A DNA stretch of 64,000 bases. It comes from Pseudodesulfovibrio sp. zrk46. Its GTDB lineage: Bacteria; Desulfobacterota; Desulfovibrionia; Desulfovibrionales; Desulfovibrionaceae. Under the pieces are notes generated by a model. It was given only the letters and a program-made list of their open reading frames with translations. It searched no databases and was not told where the DNA came from. The translations under genes and the position numbers were made by a program. Location: contig NZ_CP051216.1 in NCBI RefSeq assembly GCF_012516435.1, forward strand, positions 808,001 to 872,000, written 5' to 3'. This document shows, one piece after another, positions 1 through 8,351 of the stretch; positions within the stretch are counted from its first letter, which is position 1; every line of letters starts with the position of its first letter.

Positions 1-25
1 TCCGCGCGCCATATGGATAAATGCC

Positions 26-57
26 GGGCGTCCGCATCAAATCGGACGCCCTTTTTT
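26..57 (+). terminator. Intrinsic terminator of the gene upstream of the window
   Basis: A 9-bp perfect stem (GGGCGTCCG at 26-34 with CGGACGCCC at 43-51, 8-nt loop) is followed by six T. It ends four bases before the trmJ ribosome binding site, so it rules out translation starts further upstream for trmJ. Confidence 0.85.
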
Positions 58-74
58 CATCTGGAGGAAAAACA

Positions 75-827
75 ATGCTCGACGATCTCGCCGTGGTCCT
101 GTTCCGGCCCAAATTCCCTGAAAACGTGGGCAGTGCCGCCCGCGCCTGCCTGAACATGGGAGTCAACAACCTGATTCTCGTGGACCCGTATAATCTCGAT
201 CTCGATAAGGCCCGCCCACTGGCAACGGCCCACGCCAAGCACATTCTCGAAGGCGCCCGCATCGTCGAGACCCTGCCCGAAGCCCTCGAAGGGTTCACCT
301 CAGTCTACGGCACCACCGCCCGCACCGGCGGTTGGCGCAAAGGCATCATGTCGCCCTCCACCCTCGCCGGAGTCGTGGACGAACGTCTGCGCGACGGCGG
401 CAAGATCGCCATTGTCTTCGGTCCCGAGGACAAGGGGCTTACCAACGAGGAAACCTCTCTCTGTTCCGGTCTCATGACCATCCCCACCAGCCGAGAGGGC
501 ACCTCCCTCAACCTCGCCCAAGCCGTGGTCGTCGTGCTCTACGAGATCTTCAAGAAGTCCCTCGACGCGCCCTTCACCCCTGACGGTCCGCCGCAGGAGC
601 GCAGCACCACCATTCAGGAGCAGGAAGCGCTCTTCTCCAATCTGCAGGAGTCGCTGCTGGCCATCGATTTTCTCAAGGACGACAACCCGGATTACTGGAT
701 GCTTCCAGTGCGCCGTTTCTTCTCCAAGATCAATCTCAAACGCAACGAGTTCAATCTGCTCATGGGCGTTTGCCGACAGGTCCAGTGGTTTGTACGGACG
801 TATGGGCCAGACAAAGGGAAGAAATAA
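75..827 (+). CDS. trmJ: TrmJ-like tRNA/rRNA 2'-O-methyltransferase (SpoU family)
   Basis: This 250-residue SPOUT methyltransferase should 2'-O-methylate ribose in RNA; in characterised TrmJ the target is nucleotide 32 of the tRNA anticodon loop, using SAM. The SpoU motifs are all visible: motif 1 around PENVGSAARACLNMG (residues 14-28), motif 2 FGPEDKGL, and motif 3 SLNLAQAV, which forms the trefoil-knot SAM site. About 80 residues follow, matching the C-terminal extension of TrmJ rather than a minimal TrmL. The ATG at 75 has an AGGA/GGAGG-type site at 62-66. An in-frame ATG at 21 lies across the upstream terminator and is rejected. The exact substrate is family inference. Confidence 0.9.
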   Translation: MLDDLAVVLFRPKFPENVGSAARACLNMGVNNLILVDPYNLDLDKARPLATAHAKHILEGARIVETLPEALEGFTSVYGTTARTGGWRKGIMSPSTLAGVVDERLRDGGKIAIVFGPEDKGLTNEETSLCSGLMTIPTSREGTSLNLAQAVVVVLYEIFKKSLDAPFTPDGPPQERSTTIQEQEALFSNLQESLLAIDFLKDDNPDYWMLPVRRFFSKINLKRNEFNLLMGVCRQVQWFVRTYGPDKGKK

Positions 828-838
828 ATCAGGGTAAA

Positions 839-1153
839 GCCGCCTTCGGCGGATGAAGAATGGACTAGCAGGGCTGCCTGCCCTATCTCTGCTATCGTCA
901 TCTCTAAAGCTCGAAGACTCGCTAAGAGCTGACAGCGCACCCGGCTTAAGGCCGAGGGCCTTAAGAATCCCATCTGCGCCTATTGGCGCAAAGGTGTTCT
1001 TATTCAAGTTCGCCCGCCCTCGAGCGAAGCGAACGATAAAAGGTTTAGGAGATTCTTGCTTTAGCCGTTCCCGAGTCTTCGAGGGTTACGGATAAAGACA
1101 GCAGAGATAGACGCCCCTCCGGCGAGGAGGCCCGCGGCAGCGCCGCCGGAGGC
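839..1153. repeat. Composite intergenic repeat, near-complete copy A
   Basis: This non-coding stretch fills the 411-base gap before the exonuclease gene. In order it holds: a GCCGCC-TTCG-GGCGG-type hairpin (839-852); AGGGC-TGCCT-GCCCT (870-884); TTAAGGCC-GAG-GGCCTTAA (946-964) followed by AATCCCATCTGCG and a TGCGCC/GGCGCA hairpin; CGAGCGAAGCGAACGA then AAAGGTTTAGGAGATTCTT (1021-1057); GAGTCTTCGAG, TTACGGAT and GACAGCAGAGATAG (1072-1110); and a CGCCGCCGGAGGC palindrome (1141-1153). The same modules recur in the same order at 16594-16904. Copy A lacks the AAGAACCC/GGGTTCTT hairpin of copy B. No open frame here looks coding. Confidence 0.85.
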
Positions 1154-1238
1154 ACCCTATCGTTCATCAAGCAGACAGTTTGCTTCGCGATAGTGAATGA
1201 TGTATATCCGACAGGCACCAAGAATCATAAGGAAAGAC

Positions 1239-1778
1239 ATGTCACACTCCATCGAAAACACCCGCTTCGTTGCCATTGATTTCGAAACCGCTGACTCCAA
1301 ACGGGATTCTGCCTGCGCCATCGGCATTGTCGTGGTGGACAAAGGCGAGATCGTCGAGCGCGATTACCGCCTCATTCGTCCGCCCCGCAAGAAATTCAAT
1401 CCGTTCTGTGTTCGCGTCCACGGCATCCACTGGGAAGACGTCTGCGACGAACCCTGCTTTGGCGAGATCTGGCCCGATATCGAACACCTCTTTGAGGGTG
1501 CCGATTTCCTCGTGGCCCACAACTCTGCCTTTGATCGGTCCGTACTCCAGACCTGCTGCCGCGATTGCGGATATGACGCCCCGGCCCAGCCATTCCTGTG
1601 CACGGTCCAGCTCTCCCGCAATACATGGTCCCTCGCGTCCAACAAGCTGCCTTCGGTCTGCGACCACCTCGGTATCTCGCTGAATCACCATAACGCCGCC
1701 TCGGACGCCGAAGCCTGCGCCCTTATTGCGGTGAATGGCCTGCGAGAGAACCCGGCATATCTGGGCAAAGTGCTGTAG
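1239..1778 (+). CDS. 3'-5' exonuclease (DnaQ/DEDD family)
   Basis: This 179-residue protein is about the size of a stand-alone DNA polymerase III epsilon-type exonuclease domain. The DEDDh motifs are visible: VAIDFETADS near the N terminus (Exo I, D and E), LVAHNSAFD mid-protein (Exo II), and HNAASDAEACA near the C terminus (Exo III, H and D). It should remove nucleotides 3' to 5' from DNA or RNA; which substrate cannot be told. The ATG at 1239 has an AAGGAAAG site ending at 1236, better than the in-frame ATGs at 1197 and 1200. It stands alone, followed by a strong terminator. Confidence 0.85.
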   Translation: MSHSIENTRFVAIDFETADSKRDSACAIGIVVVDKGEIVERDYRLIRPPRKKFNPFCVRVHGIHWEDVCDEPCFGEIWPDIEHLFEGADFLVAHNSAFDRSVLQTCCRDCGYDAPAQPFLCTVQLSRNTWSLASNKLPSVCDHLGISLNHHNAASDAEACALIAVNGLRENPAYLGKVL

Positions 1779-1799
1779 CCGAACCATTTCAAAACAATC

Positions 1800-1836
1800 A
1801 GGCCGGACTTTCGATGAAAGTCCGGCCTTTTTTGTG
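1800..1836 (+). terminator. Intrinsic terminator after the exonuclease gene
   Basis: A stem of about 13 bp (AGGCCGGACTTTC paired with GAAAGTCCGGCCT) is followed by six T. It may also serve the convergent chemoreceptor gene that ends at 1884. Confidence 0.85.
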
Positions 1837-1883
1837 CTCACCAAACGCCGGAGCGCTGGCAGCCCTCGATGCTGACGGCCCTG

Positions 1884-3488
1884 CTAATATCGGCAGTAAC
1901 CGTCTGCCATTCCCGCATCGAGGGCCTGTTGAGAATCATTGCGGACGACTCTCACCAGCTTCTCGTTGCTCGGCGCAGTCCGGAAAAACGCCATGGTCTG
2001 TTTCATCTTGGCGGATTGAGAAGAAAGCCCGCTCGCTGTGGCGGCAAGCTCTTCCGATGCCGATGCATTGGTCTGGATAACGGTCTCCATCTCGCGAATG
2101 CTCGCCAATACATCCTCCAACCAACCTGCCTGTTCGTTTGCCACGGAGGAAACCTCCTGCATCAACTCGGAGGTAGTGCTGATGCGTGGCAGCAGTTCCT
2201 GAATAAGACTTCCGGCGTTTTCGGCCATGTGCATGGTGGTAGAGGAAAGCTCACTGATCTCTCCGGCAGCTTCGCCGCTGCGTTCCGCCAGCTTGCGGAC
2301 CTCGGCAGCAACGACGGCAAACCCCTTGCCGTGATCGCCTGCCCGGGCGGCCTCGATGGCGGCGTTGAGAGCCAGCAGATTGGTCTGGCGGGCGATGTCT
2401 TCAATGATGAGAATGCGCTCGGCAATGCTCTTCATCGCCTCAACGGTCTGCTCAACGGCTTCCCCGGTACGCTTGGCGTCTTCGGTGGCTTCAAAGGCAT
2501 TCTTCTCGGTGACCTTCACCTTCTCTGCGTTGTCGGCGACACTCTGATCAACGTGCTCGATATTGGAAACGATCCCGCCGATGGTGGCGGACTGCTCGGT
2601 GGCGCCGTTGGCCAGGGTCTCGGAAGAACTCGCCACCTCGGCGCTCATCTGTGACATGTGCGCCACCGCATCATTGGTCTCGGAGACTACCGAGGCGATG
2701 TTGCCTGCCGTGGTGTTGAGCGCCGTAGCCAATATCTGGAAAGAACCAGCGTCCTTTCGCTCAATACGCTGCGTCGTATCTCCCTGCCCTAATGCGTGAG
2801 CACCGCCAGTACATGCATCAAGGGCGGCAAACTCCTTTCGGGTCAGCAGGTAGCCCACGACAAGGACGAACAGGAGGCCAAGGGCACCGCCCACGAGGAT
2901 CGTCTGCTTGCTGGTGGTGGAGCTGGTCTTTATCTGCTCAGTCGCCTTGTCAAAATCCTCATCGAGCATCTTGACGAGGCCGCCGAAATACTTGCGCGAC
3001 TGGTTCGCCAACGGCGTCGCACTTTTCCCGTAGGCACCGTAGAGCGTGTACCGCTCCTCCTTGGGCATGGACTGCATCTTCTCGGCAAAGGCAAGCCCGT
3101 CGTTGGCAAATGCAAGGGCTGCTGTTCGCGCCTTGTACACATCATATTGAGGCAGATCTTTCAGCGCGACTTCGAGCTCTTCAAATGCCGTTGTAATGGA
3201 TGCGATCCGTGCGTGCAGCTTTTTGAGGTCCTTGTCGATGTTGCTGCCGAGCATGATGTTTCTGGTTAATCGGCTGATATAGTTCAGGTCCCTGTTGATC
3301 TCCAAGGTGGCGACCTTGGCCGCCATCTGCTGATTCCATGCGCTGGAGAACGACGCATCCAGACTGGTTATGGACCAGTAACCGGCAGTGATGCAGCCGA
3401 CGGTGGCGAGGACACCCAATAGAATTGTGGAGATGATTTTTAGTCGAAATGAGTTGGCACTATCAAAAATACTACGTTTGTTTTTCAT
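1884..3488 (-). CDS. Methyl-accepting chemotaxis protein
   Basis: A 534-residue transmembrane chemoreceptor that should control CheA kinase activity and hence flagellar rotation. A first membrane segment (about residues 15-37) and a second (about 195-215) flank a periplasmic helical domain of roughly 155 residues, the size of a four-helix-bundle (4HB_MCP) sensor. A HAMP-like linker follows, then the cytoplasmic signalling domain with the highly conserved hairpin tip [20 protein letters not shown]. The C terminus is not a CheR-binding NWETF pentapeptide. The start is the only plausible one, but there is no clear ribosome binding site and the ATG abuts TATAA. The ligand is unknown. Confidence 0.93.
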   Translation of the reverse strand: MKNKRSIFDSANSFRLKIISTILLGVLATVGCITAGYWSITSLDASFSSAWNQQMAAKVATLEINRDLNYISRLTRNIMLGSNIDKDLKKLHARIASITTAFEELEVALKDLPQYDVYKARTAALAFANDGLAFAEKMQSMPKEERYTLYGAYGKSATPLANQSRKYFGGLVKMLDEDFDKATEQIKTSSTTSKQTILVGGALGLLFVLVVGYLLTRKEFAALDACTGGAHALGQGDTTQRIERKDAGSFQILATALNTTAGNIASVVSETNDAVAHMSQMSAEVASSSETLANGATEQSATIGGIVSNIEHVDQSVADNAEKVKVTEKNAFEATEDAKRTGEAVEQTVEAMKSIAERILIIEDIARQTNLLALNAAIEAARAGDHGKGFAVVAAEVRKLAERSGEAAGEISELSSTTMHMAENAGSLIQELLPRISTTSELMQEVSSVANEQAGWLEDVLASIREMETVIQTNASASEELAATASGLSSQSAKMKQTMAFFRTAPSNEKLVRVVRNDSQQALDAGMADGYCRY

Positions 3489-3682
3489 TATAATCTTTGG
3501 TTATTGGCTTAAAATTTCGTATCGGCTCATAAAAAATAGGCTTGTCGAAATATCAAGAACCATACCAAAGTGTACGGACCGTAACACACTCAAATTACAT
3601 ATCGAACAACGGCTAACGCTGAAGATACAGACAACCTGACTATGCAGTGACGCTAAGACGAGTTTGCACCCCACAACCAAGG

Positions 3683-3724
3683 AAGGCCGCACCGGACATC
3701 TGAGGTGATGTCCGGTGCGGCCTT
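3683..3724 (-). terminator. Terminator hairpin after the DUF2087 gene
   Basis: A perfect 18-bp stem (AAGGCCGCACCGGACATC against its complement, 6-nt loop) lies 26 bases beyond the minus-strand gene ending at 3750. The following T run is short and interrupted. The rest of 3489-3682, the chemoreceptor promoter region, is AT-rich with no gene that I can see. Confidence 0.7.
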
Positions 3725-3749
3725 TGTGTCGTTACCTACCATTCAAACG

Positions 3750-4271
3750 CTACAGACGCTTGAAAACCTCCAACGCCTCAGCCGGAGGCTGGGCTTCGAT
3801 GCGCTTGTACTCACGACCGTCAGGCGTTCTGGAGACCAGCCCCAGATCAACGAGCCAGCGGCGCAGCAAGGGATGATCGCAGAACAGATGGTCGAGAGAC
3901 AACTGCTCGTCCAGTTCCAACTCGGACAACGTGGTCCGGGCAGGGATTCTGGACCAGAGCACCCAGAGGCACAACACACGCAGGCTGCGCTTCTTGGGCC
4001 AGGTGATCAGGCGTCCCTGCACATCGAAGTACCCGGCGGCCTTCTTGATCCGCTTGAGGTCGATCTCGGGCACGGCGTCGACTGCCGGGGCCGCAACGGG
4101 TTCCTGCTGGGCCTTGAGGTGCTGGAAGTTCTTGAACCCACCGGCCTTGGCCAGCAGATTAAGCATCTCCACGTGACTGGGCGTACGGTCAAGGTCGTCC
4201 ATCTGACGCCGCAAACTGCGGGCCAGTGCCGATACGTCGTCAACGTGAAGAGAGAGTGGTGTACGTGACAT
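3750..4271 (-). CDS. DUF2087 domain protein, possible regulator
   Basis: A 173-residue cytoplasmic protein. The C-terminal half (about residues 85-160) matches what I know of DUF2087, with GRLITWPKK, a hydrophobic helix, then LFCDHPLLRRWLVDLGLVSR and DGREYKR; this domain often ends ArsR- or MarR-like regulators. The N-terminal half (TPSHVEMLNLLAKAGGFKNFQHLKA) resembles a short module found in the same family. No classical helix-turn-helix is obvious. The ATG at 4271 has AGGA upstream. The 5' leader carries a two-step hairpin. The function is unproven. Confidence 0.65.
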   Translation of the reverse strand: MSRTPLSLHVDDVSALARSLRRQMDDLDRTPSHVEMLNLLAKAGGFKNFQHLKAQQEPVAAPAVDAVPEIDLKRIKKAAGYFDVQGRLITWPKKRSLRVLCLWVLWSRIPARTTLSELELDEQLSLDHLFCDHPLLRRWLVDLGLVSRTPDGREYKRIEAQPPAEALEVFKRL

Positions 4272-4308
4272 GGCTTATCCTTTCTATCATGCCTACCGCA
4301 AAAGAGAG

Positions 4309-4338
4309 GTGCCGGTGGTCGCCCTTCCGACTCGGCAC
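4309..4338 (-). other. Hairpin in the leader of the DUF2087 gene
   Basis: Read on the minus strand, GTGCCG pairs with CGGCAC and, inside it, GTCG pairs with CGAC around a 6-nt loop. It ends 37 bases upstream of the start codon. There is no T run, so it looks like leader structure rather than a terminator. Confidence 0.4.
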
Positions 4339-4465
4339 GAGGATAAGTGTCGAACGGAGATGGTTGTGACAGGTTTAGCTCCCCAAACGGGGTGGCGACG
4401 CCTCGGTGAACTGCCGACCGTGCACATCAGATATAGGAGAAACCGGAAACCCGCAACCACGCAGA

Positions 4466-4498
4466 AAGGGGAGCCCGCCGAAGAAAGCGGACTCCCCT
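4466..4498 (-). terminator. Terminator after the FAD/Fe-S dehydrogenase
   Basis: AGGGGAGTCCGC pairs with GCGGGCTCCCCT around a loop of about 8 nt, 22 bases beyond the stop codon, followed on the minus strand by TTTCTG. Confidence 0.65.
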
Positions 4499-4519
4499 GT
4501 GGTTTCTGTTTACCAAGGA

Positions 4520-7342
4520 CTATGCCTTGGACTTGGCGGCCTCATCAATGAGGAAGAGGATGTTCTTGTACGGAATCTTGCCGTGTAGCGAGAGCCCGAT
4601 CTCACAGGTACGGGAGGTGGAGTAGCCGGACTCACAGTCGGCGACCTGTGCGGGCAGTTCCTTGAGGGACACCTCATTGAGTTCGGGGTAATTGAACCCG
4701 CGATCTCCGGCAAAGCCGCAGCAGAAGACATCCTCGGGGACCACCACTTCGCGGGCGCAGCGGCGTGCGAGGGCGGTCATGGAATCAGCCAGTCCCATCT
4801 TGCGGGAAGAGCAGGTGACATGCAGGGCCACCTTGCGGTCCACGGGCTCGAAGTCGAGACGATGTTCGAGATGTTCGAGCACGAACTGGACGGGCTCCAT
4901 GAGGGTGAGGCCCTTGATGTGTTCCTGCATCCGGTACAGACACGGGCTGGTGTCGCACAGGATGGGGTATGCTCCGTTCTCGCTGGCATCGCGCAGGGCG
5001 GCTTCCAGCTCGGCGAGCTTCTTGTCCGCCTGCGCCACGAACCCCTTGCTCTCAAAGGGCTGACCGCAGCACAGCTCGTTCATGTTGTCCGGGAAGATCG
5101 CCTGATAGCCCGCCTTGATGAGCAGGCTGAGAGTCCGATCCCGCAGGGCCGTGGTGTCCGGGTCCTGCTTCTCCGGCCCCATGTGGCGCGAGACGCAACT
5201 GGGGAAGTAGACGACCTTGTTGATGCTGGTCGGCGTGGAGTGAATCTTGGGTTCAGAGGGCTTGCGCGGCATGGAGGTGTTCCACTGCGGGATACGCTTG
5301 CCTGAATACTTGTGCATGGCCTTGGTCATGGAGGTCATCTTCTTGTCGCCAAGGAAGTCATGGGCGGCCCCGGCGAGCTTGAGATCGGTTTCGATGACCG
5401 CCACAGTCTTCTGGAAGTTGTTGGCGACGACCGAAGCCATCATCTTCTCCCAGGTGCCGCGCGCCCAGGTGCGGTAGACCTTGATGAACTTGCCGGTGTT
5501 GATGCCCACCGGACAACGAAGGGCACACAGACCGTCTGCGGCACAGGTGGCCTCGCCAGCATAGTCGTAGGTCTTCTTGAAGAACTCGAGCGCGGCCGGG
5601 AAGTCGGTACCCTCGGCTTCCACGCGGGATATTTCACGGTAGGCCACGATACGTTGACGCGGCGTCAGGGTCAGTTCGCGTGACGGGCAGGTCGGCTCAC
5701 AGAATCCACATTCGATACACTTGTCGATGAGCTCGTGGGCCACGGGCAGCGGCTTGAGATCCTTGAGGTGCGCCTGCGGGTCTTCGTTGAGGATGACACC
5801 GGGATTGAGCAGTCCGTCGGGATCGAGGAGCGCCTTGATGTCTTCCATGAGCTTGTACGCTTCCTTACCCCACTCGAGTTCCACGAAGTGGGCCATGTTG
5901 CGCCCCGTGCCGTGCTCGGCCTTGAGGGAACCCTTGTAGGTGACGGCCACCATCTCGGTGACGTCATCCATGAAGGCAGCGTAGCGGTCGATCTCTTCCT
6001 GCGTGTTGAAGTCCTGCGCAAAGACGAAGTGCAGATTGCCTTCCAGCGCATGGCCGAAAATGATGGCTTGATCATAGCCGTGCTTCTTGAACAGCTCCTG
6101 CAATTCAAGAGTCGCCTTGGCCAGTTGCTTGATGGGGAAGGCCACGTCCTCGATGATGACGGTGGTACCGGAATCACGCACAGCACCGACTGCCGGGAAC
6201 AGACCACGACGGACGTTCCAGAGGGAGTTGAATTCAGCGGGAACCGCCGTGAACTCGTGCGGCTTGGCGTACGGAATGTCCTTCACCGCGTCGAGCACCT
6301 TGGCGATCTTCTCGTCCAGAATCTTGGAAGTGCGGCCACGGACCTCGACCAGCAGCGCACAGGCATCCGGTCCGAGATCGGCCAGTCCATCGGGCACGCC
6401 TGGCTTGTCCTGCACGGCGGCCAGAGCTGCGCGGTCCATGATCTCTGCCGCTGAAACCCGCTGGGCACGGCAGATGATGGCCGCCTCGCAACCGGACTTG
6501 ATATCCGGGAACAGCATCAGGGCGGACGCCTTGTGCGGATGTTCGACAACCGTCCGGTAAATGACGTTGGAGATAAAGGCCAAGGTGCCTTCGGAACCAA
6601 CCAGCAGGTGCTGGAGTATTTCGAAAGGATCTTCAAAGTCCACCAGCGCGTTGAGGCTGTAGCCGGTGGTGTTCTTGATCTTGAACTTGCGCTTGATCAG
6701 AGCGGACAGATCCTTGTCGTCCATGATCCGCTTGCGCAGCTTGGTCAGCCCCTTGAGCACATGACCGTGGGTCTTCTCAAAGGACTTGCGGCTCTCCGCA
6801 TCCGAAGTGTCGAGCACGGTTCCATCAGCCATGACCATACGCATGGAGTCCAGCGTCTTGTAGGAGTTCTCGGCCACGCCGCAGCACATGCCGGAGGCGT
6901 TGTTGGCCACGATACCGCCGATCTTACAGGTGTCGATACTGGCCGGGTCAGGCCCGATCTTCTTCCCGTGGGGCGCGAGGATACGGTTGGCGTGACTGCC
7001 GATGATGCCCGGCTCCAGCGCAATCTTCTTGGCCTTGTCGAGGATCTCGTAATTACGCCACCCTTCACCAAGGCGGACCAGAATGGAGTCGCTGATGGCC
7101 TGCCCGGAAAGAGAGGTGCCTGCCGCGCGGAAGGTCACCGGCACCTGATACAGGTTCACCAGCTTGAGGATGTTGACCACCTCGGACTCTTCCTGCGAGT
7201 CGATGACGATTTTGGGGATCAGTCGATAGAAGCTGGCATCCGTGCCATACGCCATGGTACGCAGCGAATCGGTATACACCCTCTCCTTGGGGATGAATTC
7301 CAGCAAGTCCTCGTAAATTTTATCATATGGCGCGGGCAGCAT
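4520..7342 (-). CDS. Large FAD/Fe-S D-2-hydroxyacid dehydrogenase (GlcD-GlcF fusion, YdiJ-like)
   Basis: A 940-residue cytoplasmic flavo-iron-sulfur oxidoreductase. The N-terminal half is a GlcD-like FAD-binding domain (RAAGTSLSGQA, then GPDPAS and GSEGTLAFIS) with a FAD-linked oxidase C-terminal domain (LKAEHGTGRNMAHFVE). A ferredoxin-type segment follows, with CIECGFCEPTCPSRE and CAADGLCALRCPVG, and then two CCG-type motifs (ELCCGQPF and FCCGFAGDRGF) typical of GlcF/HdrB-like electron-transfer domains. The family oxidises D-lactate, glycolate or D-2-hydroxyglutarate and passes electrons to quinone or another carrier. In a sulfate reducer, D-lactate is an attractive substrate, but that is inference. 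The ATG at 7342 has AAGGAG upstream. It is divergent from cobM. Confidence 0.88.
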   Translation of the reverse strand: MLPAPYDKIYEDLLEFIPKERVYTDSLRTMAYGTDASFYRLIPKIVIDSQEESEVVNILKLVNLYQVPVTFRAAGTSLSGQAISDSILVRLGEGWRNYEILDKAKKIALEPGIIGSHANRILAPHGKKIGPDPASIDTCKIGGIVANNASGMCCGVAENSYKTLDSMRMVMADGTVLDTSDAESRKSFEKTHGHVLKGLTKLRKRIMDDKDLSALIKRKFKIKNTTGYSLNALVDFEDPFEILQHLLVGSEGTLAFISNVIYRTVVEHPHKASALMLFPDIKSGCEAAIICRAQRVSAAEIMDRAALAAVQDKPGVPDGLADLGPDACALLVEVRGRTSKILDEKIAKVLDAVKDIPYAKPHEFTAVPAEFNSLWNVRRGLFPAVGAVRDSGTTVIIEDVAFPIKQLAKATLELQELFKKHGYDQAIIFGHALEGNLHFVFAQDFNTQEEIDRYAAFMDDVTEMVAVTYKGSLKAEHGTGRNMAHFVELEWGKEAYKLMEDIKALLDPDGLLNPGVILNEDPQAHLKDLKPLPVAHELIDKCIECGFCEPTCPSRELTLTPRQRIVAYREISRVEAEGTDFPAALEFFKKTYDYAGEATCAADGLCALRCPVGINTGKFIKVYRTWARGTWEKMMASVVANNFQKTVAVIETDLKLAGAAHDFLGDKKMTSMTKAMHKYSGKRIPQWNTSMPRKPSEPKIHSTPTSINKVVYFPSCVSRHMGPEKQDPDTTALRDRTLSLLIKAGYQAIFPDNMNELCCGQPFESKGFVAQADKKLAELEAALRDASENGAYPILCDTSPCLYRMQEHIKGLTLMEPVQFVLEHLEHRLDFEPVDRKVALHVTCSSRKMGLADSMTALARRCAREVVVPEDVFCCGFAGDRGFNYPELNEVSLKELPAQVADCESGYSTSRTCEIGLSLHGKIPYKNILFLIDEAAKSKA

Positions 7343-7381
7343 AGGTGCTCCTTGGTTTCGACGTTGCTCTGAGTAAACCTG

Positions 7382-7395
7382 ACTGTTTCGACAGT
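7382..7395. promoter_or_regulatory. Inverted repeat in the divergent dehydrogenase/cobM promoter region
   Basis: ACTGT-TTCG-ACAGT, a 5-bp arm palindrome, lies 40 bases upstream of the dehydrogenase start. On the minus strand it follows a plausible promoter (TTGTTT, 17 bases, TTACTG). It is a candidate operator for a substrate-responsive repressor; no regulator gene is adjacent. Confidence 0.35.
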
Positions 7396-7432
7396 AACAC
7401 AGCCTACAAATAGTAAACAATACTGGTAGCGT

Positions 7433-7438
7433 TATAAT
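7433..7438 (+). promoter_or_regulatory. Putative -10 box for cobM
   Basis: A perfect TATAAT lies 32 bases upstream of the GTG at 7470. No good -35 box is seen at 16-18 bases, so an activator or extended contacts may be needed. Confidence 0.4.
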
Positions 7439-7469
7439 CATCACACAACTTGGCTTTGAGGGAAGCCCT

Positions 7470-8255
7470 GTGTATCCTGACCGCCGCATGACCGAGAACA
7501 AAGTTTATTTCATCGGAGCCGGCCCGGGTGATCCCGAACTGGTGACCGTCAAGGGGCAACGCCTCATCAGCGAGGCAGACCTCGTCCTCTACGCCGGGTC
7601 ACTCGTACCCAAAGCTATCGTGGAATGTGCCAAGGAAGGGGCCAAGGTCGCGGACTCCGCGCCGCTCAACCTTGAAGAAACCCACGCGCTCATGATGGAG
7701 ACCATCCGCGACGGCGGCATGGTCGCTCGCGTTCATACCGGCGACTCTTCCCTGTACGGCGCCATCCGCGAGCAGATCGAACTGCTGGACCGTGACGGCG
7801 TGGAGTATTCGGTTGTGCCTGGCGTTACGGCCGCGTTTGCGGCAGCGGCTTCGGCATGTCGCTCCTACACCGTTCCTGAAGTCACCCAGACTTTGATTTT
7901 CACCCGGCTGGCCGGACGCACTCCCGTGCCCGAGAACGAAGACCTGCGCAAACTGGCGGCCCACGGCTCGGCCATGTGCATCTATCTCTCGGCAGGCGAT
8001 CCTGAAGGCATTCAGCGGGAGCTGGAAGCGGGCGGCCTGATCCCGTCCACCCTCATCGTCATGGCCTACCGCGTAGGCTGGCCCGAAGAAAAAGTGGTGG
8101 AGACCACACTGGAGAACCTCGCACGCACCGCCCGCGAGAACGGATTCACCCGCCAGACCGTATTCCTTGTCCTGCCCGGACAGGGGCTCGAAGACGCAGG
8201 AGAAGCCAAATCCCTTCTTTATGACAAGGGATTTGCGCACGGATATCGAAAATAG
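7470..8255 (+). CDS. cobM: Precorrin-4/cobalt-precorrin-4 C11-methyltransferase
   Basis: This 261-residue enzyme methylates C-11 of (cobalt-)precorrin-4 with SAM in corrin-ring synthesis for vitamin B12; it is called CbiF in the anaerobic route. The tetrapyrrole methylase fold is clear: VYFIGAGPGDPELVTVKG at the N terminus, VHTGDSSLYGAIREQ, then VPGVTAAFAAAA. The GTG at 7470 has GAGGGA six bases upstream. An ATG at 7488 matches the usual family N terminus better but has no ribosome binding site, so the start is uncertain by six codons. The neighbours are not cobalamin genes; cobB lies 25 kb away. Confidence 0.9.
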   Translation: MYPDRRMTENKVYFIGAGPGDPELVTVKGQRLISEADLVLYAGSLVPKAIVECAKEGAKVADSAPLNLEETHALMMETIRDGGMVARVHTGDSSLYGAIREQIELLDRDGVEYSVVPGVTAAFAAAASACRSYTVPEVTQTLIFTRLAGRTPVPENEDLRKLAAHGSAMCIYLSAGDPEGIQRELEAGGLIPSTLIVMAYRVGWPEEKVVETTLENLARTARENGFTRQTVFLVLPGQGLEDAGEAKSLLYDKGFAHGYRK

Positions 8256-8273
8256 AAATACTCCTGACCGGGA

Positions 8274-8335
8274 GCAATTGACCCACCTTATACCTGCATT
8301 GCCACGCAGGTAATACTACGGTATTGGTCAATTGC
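8274..8335 (+). ncRNA. Candidate structured leader (three-way junction) before the solute-binding protein
   Basis: P1 pairs GCAATTGACC (8274-8283) with GGTCAATTGC (8326-8335), 10 bp. P2 pairs ACCTGC (8292-8297) with GCAGGT (8306-8311). P3 pairs AATAC (8312-8316) with GTATT (8321-8325) around TACG. P2/P3 and P3/P1 abut with no spacer. The 3' side of P1 ends six bases before the GGAG of the next gene. Whether it is RNA or a DNA operator is not decided by sequence. Confidence 0.4.
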
Positions 8336-8351
8336 CTTCGTGGAGAAACGT

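Noticed and set aside
853-1095. Small open frame within composite repeat copy A
   Set aside because: It is made of repeat modules whose counterparts in copy B do not keep the frame.
7321-7501. N-terminal extension of the FAD/Fe-S dehydrogenase by 53 residues
   Set aside because: The extra residues would overlap the divergent cobM start and its promoter; the ATG at 7342 has AAGGAG and fits the family start.
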